Part shown: positions 1-11,210 of the stretch, piece by piece
Layout: each line of letters starts with the position of its first letter
Numbering within the stretch: the first letter of the stretch is position 1
From: Metallyticus violacea
Lineage: Eukaryota > Arthropoda > Insecta > Mantodea > Metallyticidae
Direction: 5' to 3'
DNA length: 64,000 bases
Assembly: GCA_030762175.1 (NCBI GenBank)
Contig: CM060834.1
Span: 30,694,501-30,758,500, forward strand
The notes under the pieces: model-generated
Told to the model about the DNA's origin: nothing
What the model saw: only the letters and a program-made list of their open reading frames with translations
Databases searched by the model: none
Translations under genes and position numbers: made by a program

Positions 1-1638
1 ACACAGCTAAACATTAATGTCCAGATCCAACTCTGCCTTCCAATACGAGCATCTGGCAAGTATAGCCAGACATTCCTTAATTATTCATATGTCTGTTTCG
101 ATCTCCCAGTTCCTCGAAGGACTATATAAGACCCCAGAAGTAAATGACCAACCTACCCTCGCATCCTTGGGCTTACCGCTCGGCCTCCGCCGGCGAAGCC
201 TCAAACAAACTACCCCGCCGCCATTGGGACGAAACAATGTGTCATGTCAGACTTGGTTCTACATTCATATTTCCCGCAAATATTTGAAAAGAAATGTATA
301 TGGCAAACCTGCTAACAGGTAATACTTCCGTTGCCATTAGCTTCCAGTGTATGAAAAGCAAAGAACATATGCTGTTGCCATATATTTTTTCGAAGTTTCA
401 GATGCTATAATAAAGCATGAAAGTTCTAGTTATATTTATTTATTTTAGAGTAAAATAAACATTTATTTCATTTTCAGATTATATATATTATCCTTTTTCT
501 TCATATCTAAATTAGGTTTAGCTTTTAGGTTATTTGCGTGTAAATGTAGGCCTGCATAGATACTATATAGTTTGGTGCTTCTTTATAGTTTATGAACATA
601 TTAATTTGTGTGAACATGGTTTGAACAGAGTACCGTGTAAAGAAACATCCTTATAAAAAGATTATGAAAACTACAGATCTTGTACATAAGAGAAGGAAGA
701 AGAAAGTTCCATCTAGCCTTCCTGAGCAGGAGGAGATTAAACAGTATATATAGAAAGCCCAGGAAGCACTTCAGTCACTGTAAAGCACATTCTGCCTTTA
801 ACCAGAGGAAATATAGAAGTAATTTAATTTACTCGCTCGTGCACAAAAGTGTGTGGGGAAAATGTCAGAGCATGATATATGGATTATGCTGCTAAAGGTT
901 CTAAACCTCCCTCGCTAACGGAGGACCCGCATGCTACCGCTACTGTGCACTTGTGGTATAAGATACAATGAAGAACTAATCGGTTATAATATATCACTGT
1001 TTTCATACATTTTTTGTTTGAAAAGTTGACCAGGAGAAGAGAAAGTGTTAAGTAATGAAGACATTTTCTTTGGAAGGGCAGGCCCCATCTGGCCCTCATT
1101 GACGGGCCGCCCATGCTGTGGACCATGTCTCTTGTTGTCAGCTTTGTACATTTGCTAAGATTGATGGCGCTAGTATTTCGTTAACGTATGGGAAAATAGT
1201 AATAATGAAATTTATTCTTTGTATATAATTAGTCTTTCATTCAAACGACAGTTTTACATTTAAAAAATACAACCAATTTCTAGTCCAATGCTGAACATAA
1301 CTTTCAAATAGCACATTCTTATAACTCGATATTACTAGCATGTCAAGAATTGTGTAGTGTTTTTGTTTTGCGGCCATTGCAGTGGAAGAGTAATGTTGCC
1401 TAGCATAGAAAATGATAAATTATAAACATAACAATAAAATTATATACAAAGACAACCTCGTGTTAAAGTCAGGGAACACTAACTCTCTCTGGTATTCTAG
1501 AGAGCGATGATGAGCAGAGACCTCTAGTTGATAATTTTCTCGCCCGCGACCAACAGCTGGAACAGCAAGCCAGAAATTAATGATAAACAAACTTGGTGAC
1601 GTCGTTCCAGAAAAACAAAAAGCAAATAATTTAAGTAC
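1..1638. other. No recognised gene
   Basis: Bases 1-330 are relatively GC-rich and include ACTATATAAGACC (121-133), TATA-box-like without supporting context. The rest is AT-rich noncoding DNA; nothing identified. Confidence 0.5.
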
Positions 1639-1748
1639 CTTGGTAGTTACCACCTGCGTTACAATGTGCTGAGGGCGGCCGGGCGCGACGCCAGACCCTA
1701 ATGAAATTACAGACGTTACATCTTGTTGCCCTGCATGCTGAACACGGA
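1639..1748 (-). other. Low-confidence exon candidate
   Basis: Minus strand: TTTTTTCCCTGATCAACAAG could be an acceptor and ACCAAG|GTACTT is a strong donor match. Between them one frame stays open and reads QHAGQQDVTSVISLGSG, then RPQHIVTQVVTTK, which looks like the Gln/Thr/Val-rich region of a regulatory protein. GC content is above that of the flanks. The product is not recognised. It lies inside a 148-codon open frame (1420-1866), so chance openness is possible. Confidence 0.25.
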
Positions 1749-2308
1749 CTTGTTGATCAGGGAAAAAATTCTCCTCACACACCAGAAGAGAAATCTGGAA
1801 CTTTTCCAGCAACGTTTCTATTTTAAGCAGTGCTCTATTTACTTTTCTCTCTCTAAAGAAATTCACATTCTAACCTTTAAATTTGATCTTGAAAATGTCA
1901 CGCTATGAGATTTTTCAGTGCGACGCGTCACCATCTGCATAATTTACAAAGTAAAACATAACCTAAACGAATCTGTAAACCCTAAAAAATTTAAAAAAAA
2001 ATTATAAGTGGAGGTGACATAAAATAAAAAGTGTTAAGTGTAAACAAATGCTAAAAATAAAGCAATACACGTATTAATAAACAATATACAAATAACTTTC
2101 TCAACAATTATGCATTACATTTAATTAAATATTTAGCATCTAACATTCTTAAAATAGCATGCAGCATAAAAACTAGTGTGCAGGTATGGCCATATTCTGG
2201 GAACACAAAAATTATATTTCGATTTTTTAAGTCTCACTTCTAAATGGAACACCAAATATATCTTTACACTTTCGAATAATGTTCTTTTAGAGTTTTTCAA
2301 AAGTATCC

Positions 2309-2338
2309 ACAAGTACAAGTACAAGTACAAGTACAAGT
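2309..2338 (+). repeat. Hexanucleotide microsatellite (ACAAGT)5
   Basis: Five perfect copies of ACAAGT. Confidence 0.95.
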
Positions 2339-2339
2339 T

Positions 2340-3097
2340 ATAGTTGCTCCACTAAGGAATAAAAACACGTGTAGTGAATAATCTCGTAAAATAGCTCTTC
2401 TTTAAATAAAAAGCAACAAAACTTGCTAATCAGACAATGGGCACCAATATTACAATCAAAATATCAACTTTCCTCAGCGGCTTGAGAATGTGTCAGTCCA
2501 TCATATTGACAACTGGACGTTAGGAACAGCTTACACCGTCTGATGCTGCAGAGCTTGTGACTTTCTCGATATACTACTAACTTTAAATGCCCCACAAAAG
2601 GAAATCCAAGGGCAAAAAATATGGGGATATTGGTGGCTACTCTAAATGACATCGCCTACCTCATTTGTAGTAGGTACTAAATTCTAAAACAAATAAAGCT
2701 CTCAAAATTGCTATTATCAACAGTTAATATGATAAAAAACTAGAATGCCTATTTCGATTGAACATTTAGGGGGAGCGAGAAAGTATGCCTTTGTTTCAAC
2801 AGTAGAAAACAGCATTACAAAATATATGAATACACATGCTCTACTCAATTTCTTAAAAAAATAATAAAGAAGACACTTACCGGATTATATGTTAATAATC
2901 AAAAATAATATATTTTTCATTCTTTACATTTAATATATATATTTCTCCGGTTCCTTTTGTATGCGATAACGAGGGCACAGTTAAAAACATGGCTACATTT
3001 AAGAATGTTTGAAAATACTCTCGCAGTATAGCTTGATCCCTCAGTGATCATATATTTCATTTGATTAATAGTATAATTAATTTTGTGATATAATCTC

Positions 3098-3140
<43 letters not shown>

Positions 3141-4084
3141 CCAAAAACATGTTTTCTCTTTTGTAATACTTATAGGTTGCAAAATTGTTCCCCTAATACC
3201 ACACAGAAATGCCGTAACTTATTTCATTCCATTAATAAGGTCATAATTTGGATTTTATATTACTTTTTATTAAAAGTTATTCAAATCAATGAGGAATTGA
3301 CTTAGTTCACGCAGCTCCTGCGTGACGGACATTTTAAATGTGTAGCATTTATTTCACTTCTCACCAGTGCGGTTATTAGTTTTCCGCTAGGTCTTCAGCC
3401 CCATAAAGACGGTAAACCTACTGCATTCGAAAAATGGACGAATCCAGGCTGGAAAGTCGAGATTAAGTTTGGGTTATATGCCTCTGATCACGTGGTTCGG
3501 TAGGCGGTGTGCCCTTGTTATAATAAATATTCTTCCCTCGTTTCACTTCTTTATATTCACTGCTAATGTTATGACGTTTTTTTTTTTCCTAAACTGAACC
3601 CAACGAAAGGCACAACATTTCAGGCGTCACAGCTTGTGACGGTTTCTAAAACTACACTTACAGTGCTAAGTGGTAAAGAGACCGAACCTGGTGGATTCTT
3701 GGCTAACAAGCAACGACTCTCTTTTGTGTTAGCCGTAGCATTATTTTGGCTCCGAGCCTAATTTCATTGGCTGCCTTTTATCCCGCCCAACGCTGCAGAA
3801 AATTGAGCTCTTTCATCGTCAAAATGTCGCTTAAATGCAGTAATGCCAAACTTAAGAAAATGGAGTCTTGTGGGGTTATGCGGAAGGTAATCATTGAACA
3901 GAATACATGAACTTGACTTTTGCACAGGGACCTGATTTTTACTTAAGGTCAAATAGAAAACTACAAATCAGGGATCGAAATTGGGTCACGAATACATACA
4001 GTATTTACTTAAAGATTAACCATTGCTTGACCATGGTTTACACTAAATAATCCTCTGTCCCTTCTGGCCATTTCTTCCATTATT
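2340..4084. other. No recognised gene
   Basis: AT-rich DNA holding the (AAT)13 tract and a small hairpin CGTCACA-GCT-TGTGACG at 3625-3641. Nothing else identified. Confidence 0.5.
3098..3136 (+). repeat. Microsatellite (AAT)13
   Basis: Thirteen uninterrupted AAT units. Confidence 0.95.
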
Positions 4085-5210
4085 TCTACTATGATAGATG
4101 ACCTAAAGCGTGGAACAAATAGACTACAGATCTGCTGTGAGACTTGATTAATTACAAGTAAAACGTTATAATCTTTAAGAACTGAACCATGGACGTGGAT
4201 TAATGCAGGATAGACATTCGATAACGTGAAGAATTTCGTGTACCTTGGGCTAACTTTCTCTGTGAATGGAAGATGAGCGAAACACATTGATGGGGTGAAA
4301 CTTAAAGCGAATATAAAAGCCACAGAAACTCTGTATAAGAAGCAGAATTTCAGATGTGCCGGTAGGGCTGTTAGAGGCAGTGTGTGAAGTAGTAATACGA
4401 TCTACAATGACCTACGGGGCCAAAATTTGGGGTTGAGAGCTAACAGAAAAATTGGATTGGTTGAGGACCGGTTTTCTGAAAGGTATTTTAAGAGATGGAA
4501 GGGTTACAGCAACTTTCGGAATCTTTAGGAAAGTTGGTGCCTATAGCGAGAGTACAGGCTGCAGGATCTGAGTAGTGAAGTATTGGTTACGAATTGTTCA
4601 CGGAGATCAGACACTAATTAGGGTGGTCTACTACCAGGAGCAGCTGAGAATGGAGGGAAATAAGATCTGGGTTTCAAAATTAAGAAGGGGTCTGAAAAAT
4701 ATAAGAATGGTAAAATTTTTATCGCAGATCGGGGAAACAGGAAGGGGTTTGGAGGAAAATGAAGAAATACTTGAGAGACATTAATAGGTATCTGACTCTT
4801 TCGGAGTGCAGAAAAAGTTTCGCTGAAGATATAATCGGAACTGAAACTTGAGGGGGAATGGAGCGTTACCAGGGACCAAACAGGGGCTGGCTTGATTAGG
4901 CCCGATAACTAAAGTAACATGGAGGGTACGAGAATCTGCCCTATATGTGCTGAGAAACAATCTTGGGAACATATTCTGGCTTACTGCAAAGGGACGGAAG
5001 AATGAAGAAAGATATCTACCGGCCCCGTTTGTTAACGGGGGGAGAGGGTCTTGGCAGTGCTGGATTTTGATGGCGCATAGGAAGGAGGAGAAGGGAGTAG
5101 GTAAGATTTTAATTAAAGTGAGACAACTGAGATCGGAAGAGGAAGATAACCGGGAATGGGGTTACGGAAACATGAGCCACAATACTGTATGAAGTTACTT
5201 GTTCATATGT
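4085..5210 (+). pseudogene. LINE 3'-end relic, family copy 1
   Basis: The degenerate C-terminal part of a non-LTR reverse transcriptase ORF. Blocks are NVKNFVYLGLTFSVNGR; the thumb segment YGAKIWGWELTEKLDWLRTG then FLKGILRDGRV; YSESTGCRI; an open stretch at 4575-4784; and a terminal zinc-knuckle-like ICPICAEKQSWEHILAYCKG near 4936-4993. The Tyr-Gly-Ala-x-x-Trp-Gly and Cys-x2-Cys-x7-His-x4-Cys patterns are common at the C-terminus of insect LINE ORF2 proteins. Frameshifts and stops are frequent. T-rich sequence follows to about 5350 and may be 3' UTR. The same family recurs at 13905-14745. Confidence 0.6.
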
Positions 5211-7439
5211 GTGGCAGTAAGATATTTACTTTTGTACTGTTTTCTTTTCCGTTCATTTTTTTTAAACATTTCTATTACTCATATTTCATTTATTTATTTA
5301 ATATATGTTTCTTGTCCCTTAATATTTAAATATTAGTTGTGTAATTTCATGTATTTCTAGTGTACTGGGAAAGCACGTGCGGTCCTAGGACCGTGCGACA
5401 CTACTACTATCAGGTGACACGAAAGCTTAAAAACTTAAGAGTTAGCATCTAGTTGTACACTTTATGTATCTTAATCGGAAACCTGAGCAAATTTCCCCAT
5501 TCTTCTTGTACGGAGGTTCGCGGAACAAAAACCTGACATATTCTAAACGCATCAAAAGCGTGGGACTAAATATAATGTTTTTTCCAGCCACAATTCGTTA
5601 GAGCACTAATTCTTCTTGGTGTAAAAAGGAGAGCAAAAGAGTGTACAACACCAAATCATTACTTGGGAAATAAACGATGAAACAAGATAAAAGTTAAAAG
5701 TAATAATTTTCCTGTAAACGAGAGAGGGAAAATGCTTGAAGTTTGTAAGATAAAAGTCAGTGTTCATAAGAATACAGAGAAAGCGCTAGGTTGAAAGATC
5801 TATGGCTGTAAGAGTATTTGAAATTGTAACTATAATTTCTAAATTTGCATAAAGTCCTTATTGGATTTGGAGAAATTTATATATCAGCTTATTTTAATCA
5901 GTAATATTGAAATTGGCGGTGGTAAGGCATCGATAAGAAAAAAAGATAAAAGTCTTTGTGCATTTATTCCTGCAAAGTATATATTCCTGAATAAAGAAAG
6001 CAAGAAATAGTAAATAAAAATCTTTAAACCATTAAAGGTGACATTAAGGTTTACAGCGCCCTAATGATAATGCAATATATAGATAGAGGATAAGTGCAGA
6101 CTTAAATCGCAACCCTTTAGTATCTCTTTATAGAGGCTAAAGGAAAGTTGTATATTGACTGGCTTTCTGTGGTAAGAGAGAGTTGGGTAGAGTCTACAAA
6201 GTTGGTAAATCCAGGATAAGCGCAGCTGCAATTGAGAACATTGAAACCACTGTGGTGCCCCTATTGGCTCCAGCTGTGCTGTTCGCTAAAAGCTTCTGTT
6301 ACGTTCAGGCACAGAAAATGCGTTGAAAACTATTTATAAACAAATATTAAACGCTGCATCATAGCCAACAATACAGTATATTTAATTAATTTTCTATAAC
6401 TCTCATATGTTCTATAAGAATCTGATGAAAAAAGGGGTTCACCTAGCTTCGAAGACAAATCGAACAAAAAATAATCTTTAGTTTATCTTGTTCATGGATT
6501 GAATCACTGAGTTTCGTGGCTATAGCCTTAGCATCACCCAGCTGATTCCAAAGTTCTGAAAGCCTCCGAGGTTACTAATCTTATGGAAAGAAATCTGATG
6601 CTAGAGGTAAATCGAACATTTGAATACACTTGTCCCAGGTTTTCGTTAATCAAGGCTAGAGAAGATGATCATAAATTAAATAATAAACAAATATTTCATA
6701 TATATATATACGTATATATGCACAGTAAATGTCTCTTAGTTTCTTAGTTAAAATCACTGAAATGCCTAAGTACCGAAAAGTGAAGGTTTGCTGCTCTTTA
6801 GGCTAAGTTTGCTAAGTCGAATAGGTATAGGTTAGCATTTTGGGATCTGTTTTCACTGGAAGATAACTGGCTTGATTCTTTTGTATGCAAAGTGGGTGGA
6901 ATTAGGAGCGGCTTTGCTGGTGTAAATGGGCTCATTGAATATGAAGGTGTGTGTGTGAGCTAGCAAGTGAGTGAATGCACTCCATGAGTATTTTCTAATC
7001 GGTCTGTAATAAAAGTGCTTCTTCTTGAAAAGGGGCTTTGGCTTAAAATATTGAACGTTTTAGTGCGATCTATTGTGTTTCCTTCAAAAGTGTTGGGCAA
7101 TTTGTTCATTGTGAATTTCCTGTATCTATTGAAAATAGTATTATTTTCTGTACTTGAAGCTTATACACACATATTATGTATTTCCTAGATTCGTTTAAGA
7201 ATTCTGATGATTCCCCTTTTGCTGACTTCACCTTGATACTGAAGAGAACTTGCATTTGTTACTTTGTTGTTCATTGAATACAAAGCTCTGCAGTTTACTT
7301 AGAATCGGAAACAGTGCAGCCAGAATGGAGAAATGAAGGAGAGATTTAATCTGAATTTTTTTCTGTTCCTCTCTCACCACTTTAACTTATACGTAGGTAC
7401 TAGATTTAATTACAAACCCATTTTTAAGTTTATAAGGAA
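5211..7439. other. No recognised gene
   Basis: T-rich sequence to about 5350 is probably 3' UTR of the LINE copy. A 14-bp palindrome CGGTCCTAGGACCG lies at 5380-5393. The remainder is AT-rich with short TA tracts near 6700; nothing identified. Confidence 0.5.
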
Positions 7440-7533
7440 TGTAACAACTTCTTCCTTCGGGAGAGAGCCAGAGAAAATAGCCCCGTGGGCCGTATCAGGC
7501 CCGAAGGCCACCTATTGGGCTACACTGGTCTAA
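7440..7533. repeat. Possible hAT terminal fragment
   Basis: The complement of 7507-7533 reads CAGTGTAGCCCAATAGGTGG, followed by GCC-rich sequence with GGCCTTCGGGCC and GCCCACGGGGC. A CAGTG start with GGCC-rich subterminal sequence is common in insect hAT elements. No second end was found. Confidence 0.25.
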
Positions 7534-7980
7534 ATAAATATTAAATAATAATAGCCAGATGATTTTTTAAAATTGTTTTTAACTTTCTATAATTTTAAAT
7601 ACATAATAATGAACGACGAAAAGCCTAATTTATTTTGACATAACTATTTTAGAGAAAATATTCTCTTTTATGATAACACGTTAAAATACAACATTTTGTG
7701 AACATATTAAATATTTCTTGTTTAGGCCCCAGTCACAATGAAAATTAAACGACGTAACACGTTAACTTAGGAGTATGTATGCATTCACAATGAAAGACGC
7801 AAATGTACGTATTAGTCAATCAAAAATAAGAACAAGGGAAGATCAACTAACAGCTCTTTCTGCCATAACCTGCCCTTACAATGAGCACGGAAAACAAGTG
7901 CAACTCCTACTGTTAGCTGCTGCAAATCCCGAGCGACAGGGGAGAGAGCCGAACTACTGTCCGCGGTTGCGTGTAAATGT

Positions 7981-7982
<2 letters not shown>

Positions 7983-8033
<51 letters not shown>
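7983..8033 (+). repeat. Microsatellite (ATT)17
   Basis: Uninterrupted ATT run inside the Harbinger-like MITE. Confidence 0.95.
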
Positions 8034-8034
<1 letters not shown>

Positions 8035-8163
8035 GGATTTTGTTTAACATAATGAAACTATGCGTTGTCTTCCGTAACTTTTAAATATAAATTGATAGGG
8101 GATTGTTAGGGGGTAAAATATTCTAACGGTGGCAAAGCTGCTCTTATTGGAATTCGCAATTAA

Positions 8164-8166
<3 letters not shown>

Positions 8167-8200
<34 letters not shown>
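8167..8200 (+). repeat. Microsatellite (AT)17
   Basis: Perfect AT run inside the Harbinger-like MITE. Confidence 0.95.
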
Positions 8201-8202
<2 letters not shown>

Positions 8203-8709
8203 TAACGCTAGCCTCGGGTAAATCCTAGAAACCGGTGGACTAGTGGTTTTTAGTAAATATAAATAGATAGGGGCGGGTAAACAATGTAATGGTGGCAAAT
8301 CTCCTTTGATTGCAGCAGAAAGAAAACATAAACATCAATTTATAGCGCATTCTGTGCATGGTGCTATTCGCTTGAAAGTCTTATTACCTAGCTATATTTG
8401 TGGAAGTCATAACCTTCGGCTCTCTCCGCCGTCGATCGGGACTTTCAGCAGTATGCAGCAACAGTTGCATTTTATTTCCGTGCTCCGTGTGTGGATAAAT
8501 TCTACCATAGAGTTCTACAAACATAGTAGCTGTGTTCTGATTGGCTGATTTCTTAAGTTTAATTTAGACATATATGCAAGCTTTTAAGTTTATGTCTAAT
8601 TGTACGTTTATCTTTATGTTTAATAATTCATTGTGAATTGTTCCATTACAATACATAACATCTAGTGTTTATGTTTACGTTACCTTTAATTTTCATTGTG
8701 AATGGGGCC

Positions 8710-9881
8710 ATAGTGTGATTAAACAGATGATTATATTAAACATATTTTATGTCGAAATTAAAAACATTAGGCGATACTTTCACGGCTTCTGTAATAAATT
8801 GCACTATTTAGTCACATACTGAGATGCATTTCTAGAATTCTCATCTCTTCCTACAGATTTGGCTAATGATGTTCGCTACTAATGCTAATAAAAATATGTT
8901 TTACTCATGTGCAATACTTTAGGAATTACCTATCAAATATATTACATTCCTTCGCAAGAAATAAACTTTTGGATCAAATTATATTTTAACCAATATTTAA
9001 AAACCAGAAACAGAAATACTAATTTAAGAACCGAGTTACAATGATAATATTTAAGAACTTTATTAAAGTCTTAGGCATGTTAAATAAACGTCTATTCATT
9101 TACTTGTTAGTTTGATAATTCTAAATTCTAAACATAAAATAAATATACATAAAAGGAACGTGAATATAAATGAGCTTTCCATTATGTATAAACTCCGCCG
9201 AGAGAAGCATGTGAAGGTGCTTTCAGTAATATGCGGTCCCATTCCATTATTTCACGGACACATCCTTCCTCCCAGATATTCCATTTAGTAACTTCCATTA
9301 ACCACGTTTTACTCGCCTCTATCCTTTACATGTTTTTTGCGCTCTCCAGAGGGAGCGCGTGTGTATGATAGGGTTTCACTGAGATGTGTGTTTTTGATTG
9401 TAACCCTGCTTAATCCCAAAGGGGTTTCCTTGTACCTCAGACGTCACATGGGGGGGGGGGGGGCGGGCATACGTTTTTAACAAGGCTGCTCGTAATACGA
9501 ATGTCAGCTAAAAGGAATATTTCTGAGAACCTTCTCTGCTTGCATTGCCAATTACAATAGAGTGCTTATGGATTAAAAAACGTGCTTAATATAATTCCCT
9601 TTTTAATACGCTGCTCCATTTATAATATACTTTTCGCCCGCTAAAAAATTTGTTGCATGTAAAAAGCCATTAATGAAGACCATGATTGAAAACAGGCTTA
9701 GAAGTTAGGTTTAACGGTGAATCAAATATAAACCGGATTTTACAGCTTATGAGTAGCATGGAGTGGGACACTCCTTTGATTAGTTACGCGATTTCAGGGT
9801 AAAACCGGCTTACCTCGCGCATCCGTTTCTTTTGCCAGTAGCATCATGTCCGAGCAAGAGGTACACTCATCGATTACGCAA
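8710..9881. other. No recognised gene
   Basis: AT-rich DNA containing the G14 run and, around 9330-9470, a more GC-rich patch without coding signal. Confidence 0.5.
9450..9463 (+). repeat. G14 homopolymer
   Basis: Fourteen consecutive G, unusual in this AT-rich window and a possible assembly or length-error spot. Confidence 0.9.

Positions 9882-9934
<53 letters not shown>
9882..9934 (+). repeat. Microsatellite (ATT)n
   Basis: About 17-18 ATT units just upstream of the mariner relic at 10 kb. Confidence 0.95.
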
Positions 9935-9959
9935 CCAAATAAAATCGGTAAAAAATTTA

Positions 9960-10797
9960 AAAAGGTTAAGAGCACAGTTTGGCGACAAAACGCTAAGGCA
10001 GAATAGTTTGAAAGGCACAAAGGTTTCACAAAAGGACGAGAAAATGTGGCAAATGATACTCACAAACATTCAATTCTGACAAGCACACATTTGGGCTGTT
10101 AGGAGCATTATGGAGCGATAACAACGTTTGACGACTACTGAAATCGCTTCTGAGGTTAATATAAACTACGGAAGTGTTGAATCCATCATTTTAGTTGATT
10201 TGAAAAGTCTTGGAAAGGTCTGTTACTCGAATTTCGCTGAAGATCAAAAGGCTCCACGTGTGACAAAGGCTTTTGGCTTAATACCGGGATCGAGGAGAAA
10301 TATTTCTGCATCGAATAACAAAACAACGATGAAACATCGGTACATCTCCTTGGGAATCGAAGCAACTAAGCTTGATGTTGAGAAAACGTGAGGAACTCTG
10401 GAAAGGTTTTTGGGACTCCCAAGGTATTTTGTTTATCGAATATCTTCATTAACATCAAACAGTCAACACGCTTATTGCTGTCAGCTTCTGGTTGAAGCAA
10501 AAAGTGAGAAGTTCTCCTCCAAGACAACCCCTGTCCGCATACAGCTGCTTTGACAAAAGGAAATGCTCCAAGTAGTTCAGTGTAGATATCATTGGAACAC
10601 CCCCTTTATAAGTCCACACTATTGCTTTGAGATTAGCTTAGTCTGGACCATTAAAAGAAGAACTGGAAGATCAGCAATGCGACAGTGAAGAAGTTGTGGA
10701 TCTAAAACCCAGCACCACCCTTTCTTCGTAATGGAATTAAGAAGCTTCCTAACCTCTGGGGAAAATGTGTATGTAAATCAGGAAAATATGAAAAAAA
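9960..10797 (+). pseudogene. Decayed mariner/SETMAR-like transposase
   Basis: No long open frame survives, but ordered mariner blocks appear when the three plus frames are read together. These are TTTEIASEVNINYGSVESII (second HTH of the DNA-binding domain); then WDSQGILFIEYL followed by HQTVNT (catalytic domain strand after the first Asp); GPLKEEL; DSEEVVDL; and the C-terminal RNGIKKLPNLWGKCVCKSGK. The length of about 840 bp is close to a full mariner gene lacking its N-terminal part. The catalytic DET and HDN motifs are not recognisable. An (ATT)n run lies just upstream and an (AAAT)n tract follows. The family assignment is good; exact ends are not defined and I found no TIRs. Confidence 0.65.
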
Positions 10798-11210
10798 AAC
10801 AAATAAATAAATAAATAAATTTATTCCGTTTCAATAATTTACAAAAAAAAGAGTTTACATTTGATTAACTCTCGTACCTGGTTGGCAGCATTGGTGTACA
10901 GTTATTTATTTACAAAAGCGACTATTAATTGTTTCTTCTGTTGTGTGTTTCATGCAATATCAGTTATAAAATTTTCAAACGTGAATGTGCACTTATAGAT
11001 TTGATTGTCAAATCCGTATTTTGTTTATTTAAATAATAAGTATTAATTTCTGACTGATCTACACGAAATGTTCCCTCATTGTTGATAGAATGCTCATTGA
11101 TATTTACCTTGCATAGGTCCCCACCAGATACGAGTTGTTGGCAGGTGGTTGTTTTGTAGGAATTTTCAGTAGCGTGAATATTATAGTTAAGCATATTTCT
11201 ACGAGGGTTA
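10798..11210. other. No recognised gene
   Basis: Holds an (AAAT)n tract at 10800-10821 after the mariner relic, then unremarkable AT-rich DNA up to the next mariner. Confidence 0.5.

Larger units (their letters stand above)
7725..8709. mobile_element. Harbinger-like MITE with long imperfect inverted repeats
   Basis: A 985-bp foldback element. The termini GGCCCCAGTCACAATGAAAA (left) and the complement of the right end agree at 24 of the first 25 positions. The homology recurs inside: 7883-7952 and the complement of 8414-8485 share GAGCACGGAAA and GGAGAGAGCCGAA blocks. Flanking triplets are TTA (7722-7724) and ATA (8710-8712), near the TWA target duplications of PIF/Harbinger elements, whose ends also begin GG. 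No transposase is encoded. The centre carries (ATT)17 and (AT)17 microsatellites that probably expanded after insertion. Confidence 0.7.

Noticed and set aside
121..133. TATA box (ACTATATAAGACC) as an LTR or gene promoter
   Set aside because: No matching LTR, primer-binding site or downstream coding sequence visible.
4009..4323. 104-codon minus-strand open frame
   Set aside because: It lies antisense to LINE reverse transcriptase blocks on the plus strand (NVKNFVYLGLTF), so it is a shadow frame.
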